Positions 23,213 through 34,929 are shown, numbered from the stretch's first letter. The stretch: 64,000 nucleotides of DNA from Rutidosis leptorrhynchoides (GCF_046630445.1 NC_092337.1:363636001-363700000), one strand, 5' to 3'. Program-made: numbers and translations. The notes: generated by a model from the sequence alone, not told the origin.

Positions 23213-23336
23213 GTCGCGGCGCGACCTTAATCGTCGCGGCGCGACACATAAAGGGAAAATAGACCCTTCTTAACCCAACTTCTGATCCAAATTTGCTTGT
23301 TATGCCGCGGCGCGGACCCAATTGTCGCGGCGCGGC
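23213..23336 (-). repeat. Four CG-rich palindromes in LTR B
   Basis: GTCGCGGCGCGAC at 23213-23225 and 23233-23245, and variants at 23304-23316 and 23324-23336, arranged as two pairs of 20-base spacing. They stand out in otherwise AT-rich sequence. Confidence 0.85.
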
Positions 23337-23625
23337 CTAAGGCTAGAACTGGACAGCTCGACCAACTTAAACACTTTTTCGATTTTATTTAATTTGTACA
23401 ATCCAAACCCGCTTCCTATATTCACCTAGCCTTCCACAATAGTCTCACAAGACTCAATGCTAACAAAACTCATGTTTAAACTTATATATATATGCACACA
23501 TTATCAAGTATACACATATATATATACACATATATTCGTACATTTACGCATAAGCTAACGAGTTATAGACGTACAAATGATTAAGTAGGTACCTTTCGAT
23601 ACGTAAGGGAAAACGGGATGTTACA

Positions 23626-23894
23626 GTCCACCTATCATCTCCCAACCGACAGAACCCTATCTCGTTAGAAGCTCCGAATAACATCACCACCAATGATGAA
23701 TCAACAAGGTCGAACTTCCTGATTCTCAAACCTCCACTTGTATTCCATGATTCAAATTCTGAAAAGGTGTAGAACATAGGAAGATTGATGATTTCACGTG
23801 AGAAAGGATGTATAAGTTTTGGAATAAAATCTTCTTCAACAATTAAGAGCCATCCACATGAAGACATGCATAACTTACCACTTGTGTAGTTCAT
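23626..23894 (-). pseudogene. Host DUF295 (KIB1-4 beta-propeller) gene fragment, cut by LTR B
   Basis: About 89 codons from a possible ATG at 23894. The order SSCGWLLIVEEDFIPKLIHPF, EIINLPMF, KFDLVDSSLVVMLFGASNEIGFCRLGDDRWT matches the DUF295/KIB1-4 beta-propeller found behind F-box domains in plants (Cys-Gly-Trp-Leu, then NPF-like, then CRLGDxxWT). The LTR of B interrupts it right after the DDRWT block. An in-frame TGA lies four codons upstream of the ATG, so either an N-terminal exon is missing or the gene was already decayed. No F-box is seen to the right, where a SINE and a MITE follow. Confidence 0.65.
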
Positions 23895-23988
23895 ATAAAT
23901 TCAAAAAGTGTGCTAATGCAAACAAATAGTGACTGTTTACCCGCTGAACCGGTAAAAATAATTATTTAGTATTCTTTTGAATTTTATA

Positions 23989-24292
23989 TGACTATAAATA
24001 AGTTTTTTTTTAACAGCGATTGGGATCACCCGATGGGGACTAAACCACCCGTAGCGATCACATCGTTGCCCGGGAGGAAACCTTGAAATCGATCCAAGGG
24101 CACGGCGAAGAAAAACTCCCTCCCCTTTACCCCCCAAACGATATGGGAAATGTGTCATGGGTGGATACTTCATGACAGAGATGAAATTGTGTTTTTAATA
24201 TGTAGCCACGGGGGTCGAACTCCCGACCTCCCCTAAAGGAGGCAGACCACTAACCGCCGGACCACATCACAACTTCTGACTACAAATAAGTT
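23989..24292. repeat. 16-bp target duplication flanking the SINE
   Basis: TGACTATAAATAAGTT at 23989-24004 and TGACTACAAATAAGTT at 24277-24292, one mismatch. Confidence 0.88.
24005..24276 (-). mobile_element. tRNA-derived SINE
   Basis: Read on the minus strand the head shows an A-box-like TGGTCCGGCGGTTAGTGG and, about 30 bases on, a B-box-like GGGAGTTCGACCCC, the internal promoter of RNA polymerase III. The body is 272 bases and ends in a run of A. A 16-base target duplication flanks it, as expected for LINE-assisted insertion. The cloverleaf is not preserved, so it is not a tRNA gene. Confidence 0.8.
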
Positions 24293-24463
24293 ATATTTTT
24301 TCAGTTTTGTTTCGATATAGGCTATATTAAACCATGATTTGTTACAATGTAACACTAACTTCATTCTACACAAAGATGCCATTTCAGCTCATTTTTTATC
24401 TGATATATAAGTTCAGTGCATTCATATTAATACTCTTTTTGAAAGAAAGTATGTGACCTACAC

Positions 24464-24519
24464 TGATATTTTTTGAGGTATATAGCTTGAAGTATAAGGT
24501 GTATTTATAGCTTTAACCC
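24464..24519 (+). repeat. End fragment of a second MITE copy
   Basis: GGTATATAGCTTGAAG... then TTTATAGCTTTAACCCT matches the right end of the MITE at 24691-25115, 170 bases away. The left end of this copy is not clear. Confidence 0.45.
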
Positions 24520-24690
24520 TAAAATCGATTAGCTAGAAATATGAGATGTTTCAAGATCAGATTTTATCTTTGATTAAGTTTTTTGAAGATAGGATTTTTC
24601 TCGTTTTCTAAATTTTATACCAATACCAAGTTATGTTTTTATTCTATGGCTTCTCATGGGTGAGGACCGGAAGATACAATATAAAATTAA

Positions 24691-25115
24691 GGGTTAAAAC
24701 TAGAAATATGTTATATACTTTCTTGAATGTACCTATGTAGGCTATATACTCATTTTTGTCTCACTGTCGGCTATATACGTCCAAAAAGTGTTCTCATGTT
24801 AGCATTTGATTACGAGTTACAGGTACAACCAGTCAAAATAATTACGTGTAATTTTTTGTTTCTCTTAAAAGTGACGTGGAGTAAATAGAGTTTGTCTTTG
24901 TTCCAATGTAGGCAATATAATTTCTTTTTTTTGTTCGAATGTAAACTATAAATATGATTACACGTCATCAACTTTTTGTTTGAAGGTTAAAAAAGTATAA
25001 TCGTTTATATTAGTACACTTTTTGAAAATATATAGCCGACAGTGAGACAAAAATGGGTATATAGCCTACTTCGAAACATTTGAAAAAATATATAGCCTAT
25101 TTATAGCTTTAACCC
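24691..25115. mobile_element. Mutator-like MITE with long inverted repeats
   Basis: The ends start GGGTTAAA on each strand. The left arm (GGCTATATACTCATTTTTGT then CTCACTGTCGGCTATATA and CAAAAAGTGT) pairs with the right arm over roughly 130 bases. It is flanked by a perfect 9-base duplication TAAAATTAA (24682-24690 and 25116-25124). Nine-base duplications and long inverted repeats are the mark of Mutator-like elements. No coding capacity. Confidence 0.82.
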
Positions 25116-25124
25116 TAAAATTAA

Positions 25125-25369
25125 ACAATGGGAGTGGAAAGGTAACGATAGTTTGGTCTGTCCATTTTTCCTATAGCCGATGGACTCACATGGACATCTA
25201 TTTTTTGATTGCCCCATTCCTAATTAAGTATGGACCAAAGTTTGTAATATGATGAAAGTGGCTATTGGTGTTTGTGTAATGTTTTTACATATCCTTCAAA
25301 TGAGAGATTAGAAGAATATATATAGAAAATAAATGGACAAACCCTTACATAAATACAAATGGTTATACA
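25125..25369. other. Intergenic, nothing recognised
   Basis: AT-rich single-copy-looking sequence between the MITE and the copia remnant. No gene or repeat structure seen. Confidence 0.5.
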
Positions 25370-26114
25370 CTAGTTGACTACCAATAGGCCCAATAGATGT
25401 AAGGGTCGGTGAAGGGATGGCAAAGTCCTATGACCGGTGTTGGTTACGGGAATTGTAGCTCCGTCACCTACAACGATCGATGGAAAATGCGTTTATTAAG
25501 AATATCATGGAGAGTGTGTGTGTGTGCAGATGGTGGAAGCCCATGTGTCTATGTTCCACCAGTGTCACCCAATCCTCTTAAAAACATGGGGCAATAATGT
25601 TTCCTGGCCCGCATAATACATGGGAGGATATGGCCCAAAGGAATTTGGCTGAGTGGTTACAAAAGCCTGTGGTGCCCCAACACCAATCTGCGACCCAGAA
25701 AAAGGATACCCAGGTTGCAGCCCAATAGAGAACTGGCCAATAAGTCCAACACCATTGTGTCCAGAGTTCAGTCCAGCTTAAGAAAGTCCACTAGGCAGCG
25801 GCCTGCTGCCCAAAATACTCGAAAATTGTAGCCCATAAGTGAGCAACCCAGTGGGTCCGTGACCTGCAAAAAGAGAGTTAAAAGAAATAGGTTGCTGTTG
25901 GACTTGTCCAAGCCCGTTAAGTAGTTGTTGGGCCTGAATGGCACGAAGAAGCTATGACTGAGAAGCTAAACTGGTCCTATTATTTCCAATAGGTGGCGCT
26001 GCATTCTGTGATAAATTAGTGGTTGACCGAGAGCTAGTATTAGGCGACCTGGTGCTGTTGGAGTGAAGGTACTGACAGTTAGCTCCAAATCTGCATGAAC
26101 GACGAGAGAAGTTG
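25370..26114 (-). pseudogene. Ty1/copia gag-protease remnant
   Basis: On the minus strand the right part reads a CCCH-type finger (CRFGANCQYLH) and a Ser/Asn-rich stretch, then a Gly/Gln/Pro-rich Gag tail up to about 25600. Past it, in a shifted frame, WNIDTWAS corresponds to the copia protease WNMDTGAS block with the active-site Gly changed to Trp, followed by LNKRIFHRSL and VGDGATIPVTNTGH, a well-known copia block after the protease. Stops and frameshifts show that it is dead. LTR G cuts its upstream side at 26115. Confidence 0.7.
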
Positions 26115-28254
26115 TGAAACGACCCCAAACCTATTATCAATAAAATGACACCATGTTAACGAACACATTTTTTAACCGCACTCGGTCATTTCGGGGCACA
26201 ACAGGTTGTCCGTTTCAGCACTCGGTCGCGACGCGAGACCTAAGTTCGTGACGCGACCTCCTCCTGACTCAGACTCCCAAATCCCACAAATTAGCTCGGC
26301 ACTCAAAATGCACTTAAGGTCGCTACGCGGTGATATGGTGTCGCGACGTGACAGCAGGCTAAAACAGGTACTGACTTAAAATGTCAAAGTTAACACCTCA
26401 AATCGACCCCGGCTCAAACGATAGCAACCAAAACCAAGTTTAACAGTTTCCAAACATTAAATGAATAAGTTTTAATTAACAAAACGGGTATTATAACCCT
26501 CGGGACTCCAACGACCCATAAATACATGACCGTGACAAATTCAACCCGTTTTGGTTTAACTACAACAAAAGACCGAGCATCGTGATTGGGATTACACTAC
26601 CCAATTCCATGTCAATTCCAAAAGCAATATCTTCTAAGGCATCATGCGGTAGTCCTCTAGTTCCCGTACTTACCCTTGCCACATCCACTTCCCGAATCTA
26701 AAAAAAAGGTAAACAACGAGAGCGTAAGCTATAAAGCTTAGTGAGTGCAATACTTATATGCATACATACATAACTTATTTACTTGGGCAACTTACACATA
26801 ATCTGCATACAAGCTAACATCACTAACGCATTATACACAAAGCCGAACACAAACTAGCATGACGATCGCATACAACAACAATATAATACGGTACACTACA
26901 AACACACAAACATATGGTTAACCATACCCAAGAGTGTTAGTCATCAAATAATAAACACTATCTACGACGTGTACGTGGCCGACAAAAGTGCGTTCCGGAC
27001 GCACTACCCCGTACACACTAATGTGGCCAACAAAAAGCGACCATTAAGTGTCACTTACCACATCCTTACAAGTGGCCGACAAAGAGTGGATCAATACGTT
27101 CAGAACTCACCACTTCCCACAAACGCAACGTGGCCGACAAAAAGTGAATCCTTGAGGATAACACTTATCACTTTGCATTGAGTGGCCGACAAAGAGCAAA
27201 TCCATCATGACCGGATATCGCTCGCCACTAAACCCTCAAGCAAACAACTTATATATACACACATATAAATACTCCACTCACCTTGATCGCCTAGATGAGT
27301 TAGTTACCACGCTAGGACTCCAAGAATGATCCAAAAGCACTTCACCTAGCATCAAAACACAACACCAAACTATAAACACTAGTAGCTTGACCCAAAAGTA
27401 CCAAAGTGCAAATTTAACCCATTTTGCACCTTAACCACCCAACTTGGTCAATCAAGACCCCTCGTCCAAAATCACTAATGGCTAGTGATTTTGGCCCAAA
27501 CTCACCAAATGAAACTTATGGTCAAGTACTAGAGGTACTTCATGACCCATTTCAACACAAGACTCATTTTGACCCAAAATTAAGGACAACATCCAAAATC
27601 AAACTCTTACAACAACAAACCCACTAAAATGCAAGTGTTCAAGTGAACATCTAGCCTTTGCAAGTTCATGCACTTGAAATTCCATCACTTAACCCAAAAT
27701 CATGAATTAGGTTCATACACCCAAATCATACCCCCAAGAACCCTAATTTCTCAAGTAATTGGGTCTTCGACTCATCACCAACCCAAAAACCACCAACAAG
27801 GGTAAACAACACCAACAACTAGCTTCAATCACCCATTTATGAGCTAGATTGGTTTTCTCAAGCACAAGCAAGCTCAAACCCTAACATCAATTTAAATGAA
27901 ATTTGGAGTTAGCACTTATCACCACTATCAAAATGTAGCTAAGAACGAGATGAACAACTTTAATACTTGGACTTTGTTGAGAATCGACATCCTTCCTCAA
28001 GTTTCTAATCTTTCTCTCTCTAAACTCTTCTCCCCTCTCTCTCTAAGTGAAAATGGGTGAGAAGTTAAGGAAATGAAGATAAGAATGAAGGTTGACCATT
28101 TTTGATGACTTAAAGCCGACACCAAAGTGAAAAGATCATAATGCCCTCTTTATTTTAAAAGAATAACAAAACAATTCCTGCCAGCTCACTGTCGCGCCGC
28201 GACAAGCCCAGGTCGCGCTGCGACCGTAAGGGTATTCAGAATCTGGGTGTTACA
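26115..28254 (-). repeat. LTR G, a gypsy 3' LTR
   Basis: On the minus strand TGTAACACCCAGATTC to GTTTGGGGTCGTTTCA, 2140 bases, with ends resembling LTR B. A polypurine tract (AAGTGGGGGAGAGT) borders it at 28255-28268, so it is the 3' LTR and the rest of its element lay to the right, where it is now lost. It contains a GTGGCCGACAAAAAGTG array (26968-27205) and CG-rich palindromes at 26225-26353 and 28191-28225. Confidence 0.85.
26968..27205 (-). repeat. GTGGCCGACAAARAGTG array in LTR G
   Basis: Five cores (for example near 26974, 27023, 27070, 27130, 27181) with 40-60 base spacing. It occupies the same part of the LTR as the unrelated array in LTR B. Confidence 0.8.
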
Positions 28255-28510
28255 ACTCTCCCCCACTTAAATCGAATCGTGTCCTCGCGATCTAAGCTCC
28301 ATGAAAATCAGGACGATACACATTCCTCAACTTCTTTTAGTTCTCACATAAACTCTGAATCCCATGATGCCACCATTGCATCCTATAAGTCCCCACTTCC
28401 TGGTTACACCACGTTCTAACCATTCAACAGGCACAGTCGCCGACCCCTTGACGAACTCCAATCCATGACTTAGAGTACCATCATCGATCGGCACTCTGAT
28501 ATCGGCCAAA
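28255..28510 (-). pseudogene. 3' end of element G pol with PPT
   Basis: The PPT at 28255-28268 is next to the LTR. Upstream on the minus strand, a 60-codon open stretch begins ADIRVPIDDGTLSHGLEF, resembling the segment between integrase and chromodomain in chromovirus-type gypsy elements (D+PLDE...L.FVE). Aromatic residues later in shifted frames could be a decayed chromodomain. Identity is tentative. Sequence changes character near 28510. Confidence 0.4.
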
Positions 28511-29318
28511 AAGTCACGTTTTACCCCCGATATTGAGCCCTAAATCAATAAAGTTCCAAAATTTGTCGGCAAAATTATCGATTTGTCGATTGATTTTGTA
28601 GATTAAGTAATTACAAAGGCGATGCAAAAATAATAAAGTAAAACGGAGCTAAAACGAAGATTCTAGAGCGAAAACAGTGAAAGACAAGTTACGTCCCAGA
28701 AAATCAAGTTACGATCCAGGAAACAAGCTGACCAGGGCAGGCCATACGGCTTGCCAGCCGGCTTGTCGTACGGCCTTCCATAAGGGAAAATGGCCTTCCA
28801 TACGGCATGGGCAAACGGCCCTGCAAAACGGCTGACCAGAGCAAACGGGCAGCAAAAACGGCCTGCCATACGGCTTGCCAGCCGTATGGCAGCTGAATCC
28901 AAGTGTATTTAAAGGGCCTCTTCCACTCATTTCAAGACACACTCAATTTGTACTTCACTTTATATTTTCAAGCTTTTTAGTTAGTTTTTAGTAGTAGCTA
29001 GCTTAGCTTTTATTTTCCGGAGGATATCCCGGTGAGTCCCTACGATCTCGGGCAGATTTCTTCAGCCTTTTCAGGTTTTTATCCGAAACGCTTGTCTTTT
29101 GTATTAAACATGTATTGTTACCCTTTATGTTTAATAATGTGTTCCGATATTACCTTGTTAGTTTAATTAATCTGTATGTTGCCATGATAGAAGTTTGGGT
29201 TAGCATAGTTATGTTAAATTAGTACAGTTATTGTTGTTATGCTGAACTTGTGAGTCTAATAGATTTGTATGCTAGCATCTTAAGGATTGACCAACCTAGG
29301 TTGTGATCAGGACTTGTC
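28511..29318 (+). repeat. LTR-like sequence H, left part
   Basis: No gene. A GC-richer stretch at 28735-28895 repeats CCATACGGC and GCCAGCCG several times in both directions, then TATTTAAAG near 28908 could be a TATA box, followed by a TCCGGAGGATATCC block. After the solo LTR the sequence continues at 32573. Looks like an LTR of an unassigned element; its ends were not found. Confidence 0.4.
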
Positions 29319-32300
29319 TGTAGTGGCCCGAACTTTTCCATGTTTATATATATTAATTGAGATTGATATTTACATGATTAAATGTTTCCAACATGTTAAG
29401 CAATCAAACTTTTTAAGACTTGATTAATTGAAATATGTTTCATATAGACAATTGACCACCCAAGTTGATCGGTGATTCACGAACGTTAAAACTTGTAAAA
29501 ACTATATGATGACATATATATGGATATATATATATATAGTTAACATGATACTATGATAAGAAAACATATCATAAAGTATATTAACAATGAACTACATATG
29601 TAAAAACAAGACTACTAACTTAATGATTTTTAAACGAGACATATATGTAACGATTATCGTTGTAAAGACATTTAATGTATATATATCATATTAAGAGATA
29701 TTCATACATGATAATATCATGATAATATAATAATTTAAAATCTCATTTGATATTATAAACATTGGGTTAACAACATTTAACAAGATCGTTAACCTAAAGG
29801 TTTCAAAACAACACTTACATGTAACGACTAACGATGACTTAACGACTCAGTTAAAATGTATATACATGTAGTGTTTTAATATGTATTTATACACTTTTGA
29901 AAGACTTCAATACACTTATCAAAATACTTCTACTTAACAAAAATGCTTACAATTACATCCTCGTTCAGTTTCATCAACAATTCTACTCGTATGCACCCGT
30001 ATTCGTACTCGTACAATACACAGCTTTTAGATGTATGTAATATTGGTATATACACTCCAATGATCAGCTTTTAGCAGCCCATGTGAGTCACCTAACACAT
30101 GTGGGAACCATCATTTGGCAACTAGCATGAAATATCTCATAAAATTACAAAAATATGAGTAATCATTCATGACTTATTTACATGAAAACAAAATTACATA
30201 TCCTTTATATCTAATCCATACACCAACGACCAAAAACACCTACAAACACTTTCATTCTTCAATTTTCTTTATCTAATTAATCTCTCTCAAGTTCTATCTT
30301 CAAGTTCTAAGTGTTCTTCATAAATTCCAAAAGTTCTAGTTTCATAAAATCAAGAATACTTTCAAGTTTGCTAGCTCACTTCCAATCTTGTAAGGTGATC
30401 ATCCAACCTCAAGAAATCTTTGTTTCTTACAGTAGGTTATCATTCTAATACAAGGTAATAATCATATTCAAACTTTGGTTCAATTTCTATAACTATAACA
30501 ATCTTATTTCAAGTGATGATCTTACTTGAACTTGTTTTCGTGTCATGATTCTGCTTCAAGAACTTCGAGCCATCCAAGGATCCATTGAAGCTAGATCCAT
30601 TTTTCTCTTTTCCAGTAGGTTTATCCAAGGAAATTAAGGTAGTAATGATGTTCATAACATCATTCGATTCATACATATAAAGCTATCTTATTCGAAGGTT
30701 TAAACTTGTAATCACTAGAACATAGTTTAGTTAATTCTAAACTTGTTCGCAAACAAAAGTTAATCCTTATAACTTGACTTTTAAAATCAACTAAACACAT
30801 GTTCTATATCTATATGATATGCTAACTTAATGATTTAAAACCTGGAAACACGAAAAACACCGTAAAACCGGATTTACGCCGTCGTAGTAACACCGCGGGC
30901 TGTTTTGGGTTAGTTAATTAAAAACTATGATAAACTTCGATTTAAAAGTTGTTATTCTGAGAAAATGATTTTTATTATGAACATGAAACTATATCCAAAA
31001 ATTATGGTTAAACTCAAAGTGGAAGTATGTTTTCTAAAATGGTCATCTAGACGTCGTTCTTTCGACTGAAATGACTACCTTTACAAAAACGACTTGTAAC
31101 TTATTTTTCCGACTATAAACCTATACTTTTTCTGTTTAGATTCATAAAATAGAGTTCAATATGAAACCATAGCAATTTGATTCACTCAAAACGGATTTAA
31201 AATGAAGAAGTTATGGGTAAAACAAGATTGGATAATTTTTCTCATTTTAGCTACGTGAAAATTGGTAACAAATCTATTCCAACCATAACTTAATCAACTT
31301 GTATTGTATATTATGTAATCTTGAGATACCATAGACACGTATACAATGTTTCGACCTATCATGTCGACACATCTATATATATTTCGGAACAACCATAGAC
31401 ACTCTATATGTGAATGTTGGAGTTAGCTATACAGGGTTGAGGTTGATTCCAAAATATATATAGTTTGAGTTGTGATCAATACTGAGATACGTATACACTG
31501 GGTCGTGGATTGATTCAAGATAATATTTATCGATTTATTTCTGTACGTCTAACTGTGGACAACTAGTTATAGGTTACTAACGAGGACAGCTGACTTAATA
31601 AACTTAAAACATCAAAATATATTAAAAGTGTTGTAAATATATTTTGAACATACTTTAATATATATGTATATATTGTTATAGGTTCGTGAATCAACAGTGG
31701 CCAAGTCTTACTTCCCGACGAAGTAAAAATCTGTGAAAGTGAGTTATAGTCCCACTTTTAAAATCTAATATTTTTGGGATGAGAATACATGCAGGTTTTA
31801 TAAATGATTTACAAAATAGACACAAGTACGTGAAACTACTTTCTATGGTTGAATTATCGAAATCGAATATGCCCCTTTTTATTAAGTCTGGTAATCTAAG
31901 AATTAGGGAACAGACACCCTAATTGACGCGAATCCTAAAGATAGATCTATTGGGCCTAACAAACCCCATCCAAAGTACCGGATGCTTTAGTACTTCGAAA
32001 TTTATATCATATCCGAAGGGTGTCCCGGAATGATGGGGATATTCTTATATATGCATCTTGTTATTGTCTGTTACCAGGTGTTCACCATATGAATGATTTT
32101 TATCTCTATGTATGGGATGTGTATTGAAATATGAAATCTTGTGGTCTATTGTTACGAATTGATATATATAGGTTAAACCTATAACTCACCAACATTTTTG
32201 TTGACGTTTAAAGCATGTTTATTCTCAGGTGAATATTAAGAGCTTCCGCTGTTGCATACTAAAATAAGGACAAGATTTGGAGTCCATATTTGTATGATAT

Positions 32301-32577
32301 TGTGTAAAAACTGCATTCAAGAAACTGAATTCGATGTAACATATTTGTATTGTAAACCATTATGTAATGGTCGTGTGTAAACAGGATATTTTAGATTATC
32401 ATTATTTGATAATCTACGTAAAGCTTTTTAAACCTTTATTTATGAAATAAAGGTTATGGTTTGTTTTAAAAATGAATGCAGTCTTTGAAAAACGTCTCAT
32501 ATAGAGGTCAAAACCTCGCAACGAAATCAATTAATATGGAACGTTTTTAATCAATAAGAACGGGACATTTCATTGTC
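29314..32577. repeat. Target duplication TTGTC around the solo LTR
   Basis: TTGTC at 29314-29318 and 32573-32577. Confidence 0.88.
29319..32572 (+). mobile_element. Solo LTR of the element A family
   Basis: Starts TGTAGTGGCCCGAAC, ends GGGACATTTCA, 3254 bases, matching element A's LTR across its length. No PBS or PPT follows on either side, and a perfect 5-base duplication flanks it. This is the product of recombination between two LTRs of one element. The hairpin GAGGTCAAAACCTC is at 32504-32517. Confidence 0.93.
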
Positions 32578-33189
32578 CACCTATATGAACTTAGCTACTT
32601 CATAGGATTAAGACCCCTGGTTATACTATATCTGAAGATTCTATGAACTCGGTATGGCCGGAGTTTCCTAGAGGCATCTAATGCGCTTTTAGGACACGAA
32701 ACTTAGGAATTGAGACATGAATGACCTAGTATGCCTATTGACTGTTCCAAAGAGAACTCTTAGGAGCTGTTAAGATTTAACTAATGCCTTGACTATATGA
32801 CCCAAACCTATTGCATGTTCTTATTTGATTGTTGCTCTAGGATTAAGTCATATCAACTGTTTAGGTATCTATCTCTTAGCAATAGGCACCCAAATCTTTT
32901 AAAGTTTTATTTTTGTCTCATGCTTTTTGATTTTTTAAAAATTATGTTAATTGCAAATGATGATAACAAGACGGGGACATTAGAGCATCAGTTTTGAAGT
33001 AAAACATGATTGACCAAGTCTATAATGGGAATCTCTTTGATGAAAGTTTCATAATTCTTCTACGGAGTATTACTTTACCAAAAAAAAAAAAAGATGGTGA
33101 TAAAGGGGATGAGTGGTGAAATTTTCAACAAATTTCAGGGACCAAATGTGTATTTTTGACTAACAATCGTTAATGAATTTGACAAAAAT
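32573..33189 (+). repeat. LTR-like sequence H, right part
   Basis: Continuation of 28511-29318 after removal of the solo LTR. No gene; the open frame at 32797-32997 has no recognisable motif. A short A run lies at 33079-33093. Confidence 0.35.
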
Positions 33190-34000
33190 TACCCCAATTT
33201 TAAAATTTTTAAACACGTAATCATTTTCTTGCGCAAAAAACAAAATTGAAATCCGTTTTAGGCTTCAGCAAATTGGGGGTTACTAATGATACACATACCC
33301 TATTAGCTCGTGTAGCGCATCAAACAACATCACCATATGAGCCATGCATATTGCGCGCTAAAAGGAATAGGCGCCCGATCGCGAACCCCGCGCGGATTCT
33401 GTTCTAGCGCTAAGGGTACGTATGCATGTCAGGCGACGTTGTAGATGGTAGAGGACACATGGCAGACAAGAATCAGGTCCGACAAAACACTTTTTACTTT
33501 TGTCGGGTCAGCTCACACAACAAGGTACTATTAGCAGGCCACGATCCTTTTAACTCTATTATGTGGTGATAAGAAAAAAAGGTTACCCTATAAATAAAGG
33601 ACCCAGTCCACAGTAGAAGGATTTGGACATCCACTCTACATTTACACATATACTATTTTTAAAACAGCGCCTTTTACATAGCGACATTTTACCCGCGCTA
33701 CCGAACTTATAGCATTTCACTAGACATACCCTTGATTTGTAGGTAACGTTCTATGAACATAAACCCTACGACCTAGCGCGAGCCATCGCAAACCGGGTAA
33801 CCCGTCGATGGGTCATGTTTAACCACCCCTGCTGAGATCCTCATCTTCTAAGGGGTTATTCACGGTACTCCGGACCGGAGAGTTAAACTCAATTGACCCT
33901 TAAATCCCCCTTCATTGATGTTAAACATGGACCGAATCCGATTCATTTATTCTATGCTTGATCAGTTACCTTGATTGTCAAATTGGATAACTTAGGTTAT
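33190..34000 (+). repeat. Probable LTR fragment with TATA box
   Basis: A CG-richer block with GCGCGCTAAAAGG and CCGCGCGG-like words precedes CTATAAATA (33588-33596), then a stretch ending in CTCCGGACCGGAGAG, a perfect inverted repeat near 33869-33883. The plan resembles U3-TATA-R of an LTR, but no partner LTR, PBS or duplication was found. Confidence 0.35.
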
Positions 34001-34590
34001 TTTCGGGCCTTTTGCCCTAAATTATACTATGTAATTCATGACTAAAACATAATTTTACATTTCTTTAAATTTTTTAATCAATGCGCGTCTTATATTACAA
34101 ATTAAACACAAACACCCCTTTATTACTCTATATATTACGGAGTAAGTTCAATTCTATAATGTGGCATTGGGTTGGAAGATTCGGGAGTTTAAATCACAAA
34201 GGATTTGAAATATTAAAAGATTTCAAATCCCAATATTTTAAATTGTATGGTATGTTTGAATTGATTTTTATTTTTAAAGCTTTCAAAGAACTGCACTTAA
34301 CAAGACCTAAGTGCGTATGACTTCAAAGAACTTGATGAAGCTCAAATTAGTAATTTGGCACCTAACAAGACTTGATTGAATATTTAGATATTCGAATCAG
34401 AGTATTCTACATATAAAACCATATATAACCCGGCGTCACCATCACAAACCGCCTCTGATTTGGCACCGGAAATGCTCGGTAACGCTCTTAACGCGGTGTT
34501 AACACTAACATCAGCGTGGTATTGCAGAAGAAAAGGCGCTAGTGACACGTGGCGATTTGTGATTCGGCCTCATTCTCTTGATCGTTGAAA
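34001..34590. other. No gene recognised
   Basis: AT-rich with a CG-richer segment at 34430-34570. A short open frame (34081-34320) shows no motif. Possibly another small repeat. Confidence 0.4.
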
Positions 34591-34861
34591 TGGTAAGATT
34601 AACGTTTTTTTTAATCCGAATTAAATTCATTATTTTATCTGTATAAGCTTATATATTATTATCCGATATATTCCCATTGTATATCTTCCTTATTTAGAAT
34701 ATCTCTTGTCTAGCAAGTCAAATAGCTATGTATAGAAAAGATATGCAGGATCGGTTTATATATAGGATAGATATGAATTGATAGGTATCGGCTTGTATAT
34801 ATTGGGCACATTGCCCACATTATCATTCAACGAAATACATAAACTTACATGGTATCAGGCC
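34591..34861 (+). repeat. Probable copia 5' LTR end and PBS
   Basis: TGTATATATTGGGCACATTG near 34793 looks like a copia LTR promoter region; the LTR ends in CA at 34849 and is followed directly by TGGTATCAGG (34850-34859), an initiator-Met PBS with mismatches. The left boundary is a guess. Confidence 0.5.
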
Positions 34862-34929
34862 AAATCATCCTCCTTTTCTCTCTGTAATTAGCCGATCCAG
34901 TTTTCTTGTCTCATTCTCCTTAACCTTCA

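Larger units (their letters stand above)
21516..23625 (-). repeat. Element B 5' LTR (2.1 kb)
   Basis: On the minus strand it runs from TGTAACATCCCGTTTTCC to GGGTTGGGTTGTTTCA beside the PBS. The right edge cuts a host gene at 23625/23626 (expected duplication GTCCA, 23626-23630). It carries a tandem array of about six ACCGGCTCGTGGTTCACA units (22108-22312) and four GTCGCGGCGCGAC-like palindromes (23213-23336). Its ends resemble those of LTR G. Confidence 0.9.

Noticed and set aside
24200..24268. tRNA gene on the minus strand
   Set aside because: Box A and B are present, but the cloverleaf is not and a SINE body with target duplication surrounds it.
28663..28942. Open frames with CRPFCLPV-like repeats
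   Set aside because: They come from the inverted CCATACGGC words; no known motif.
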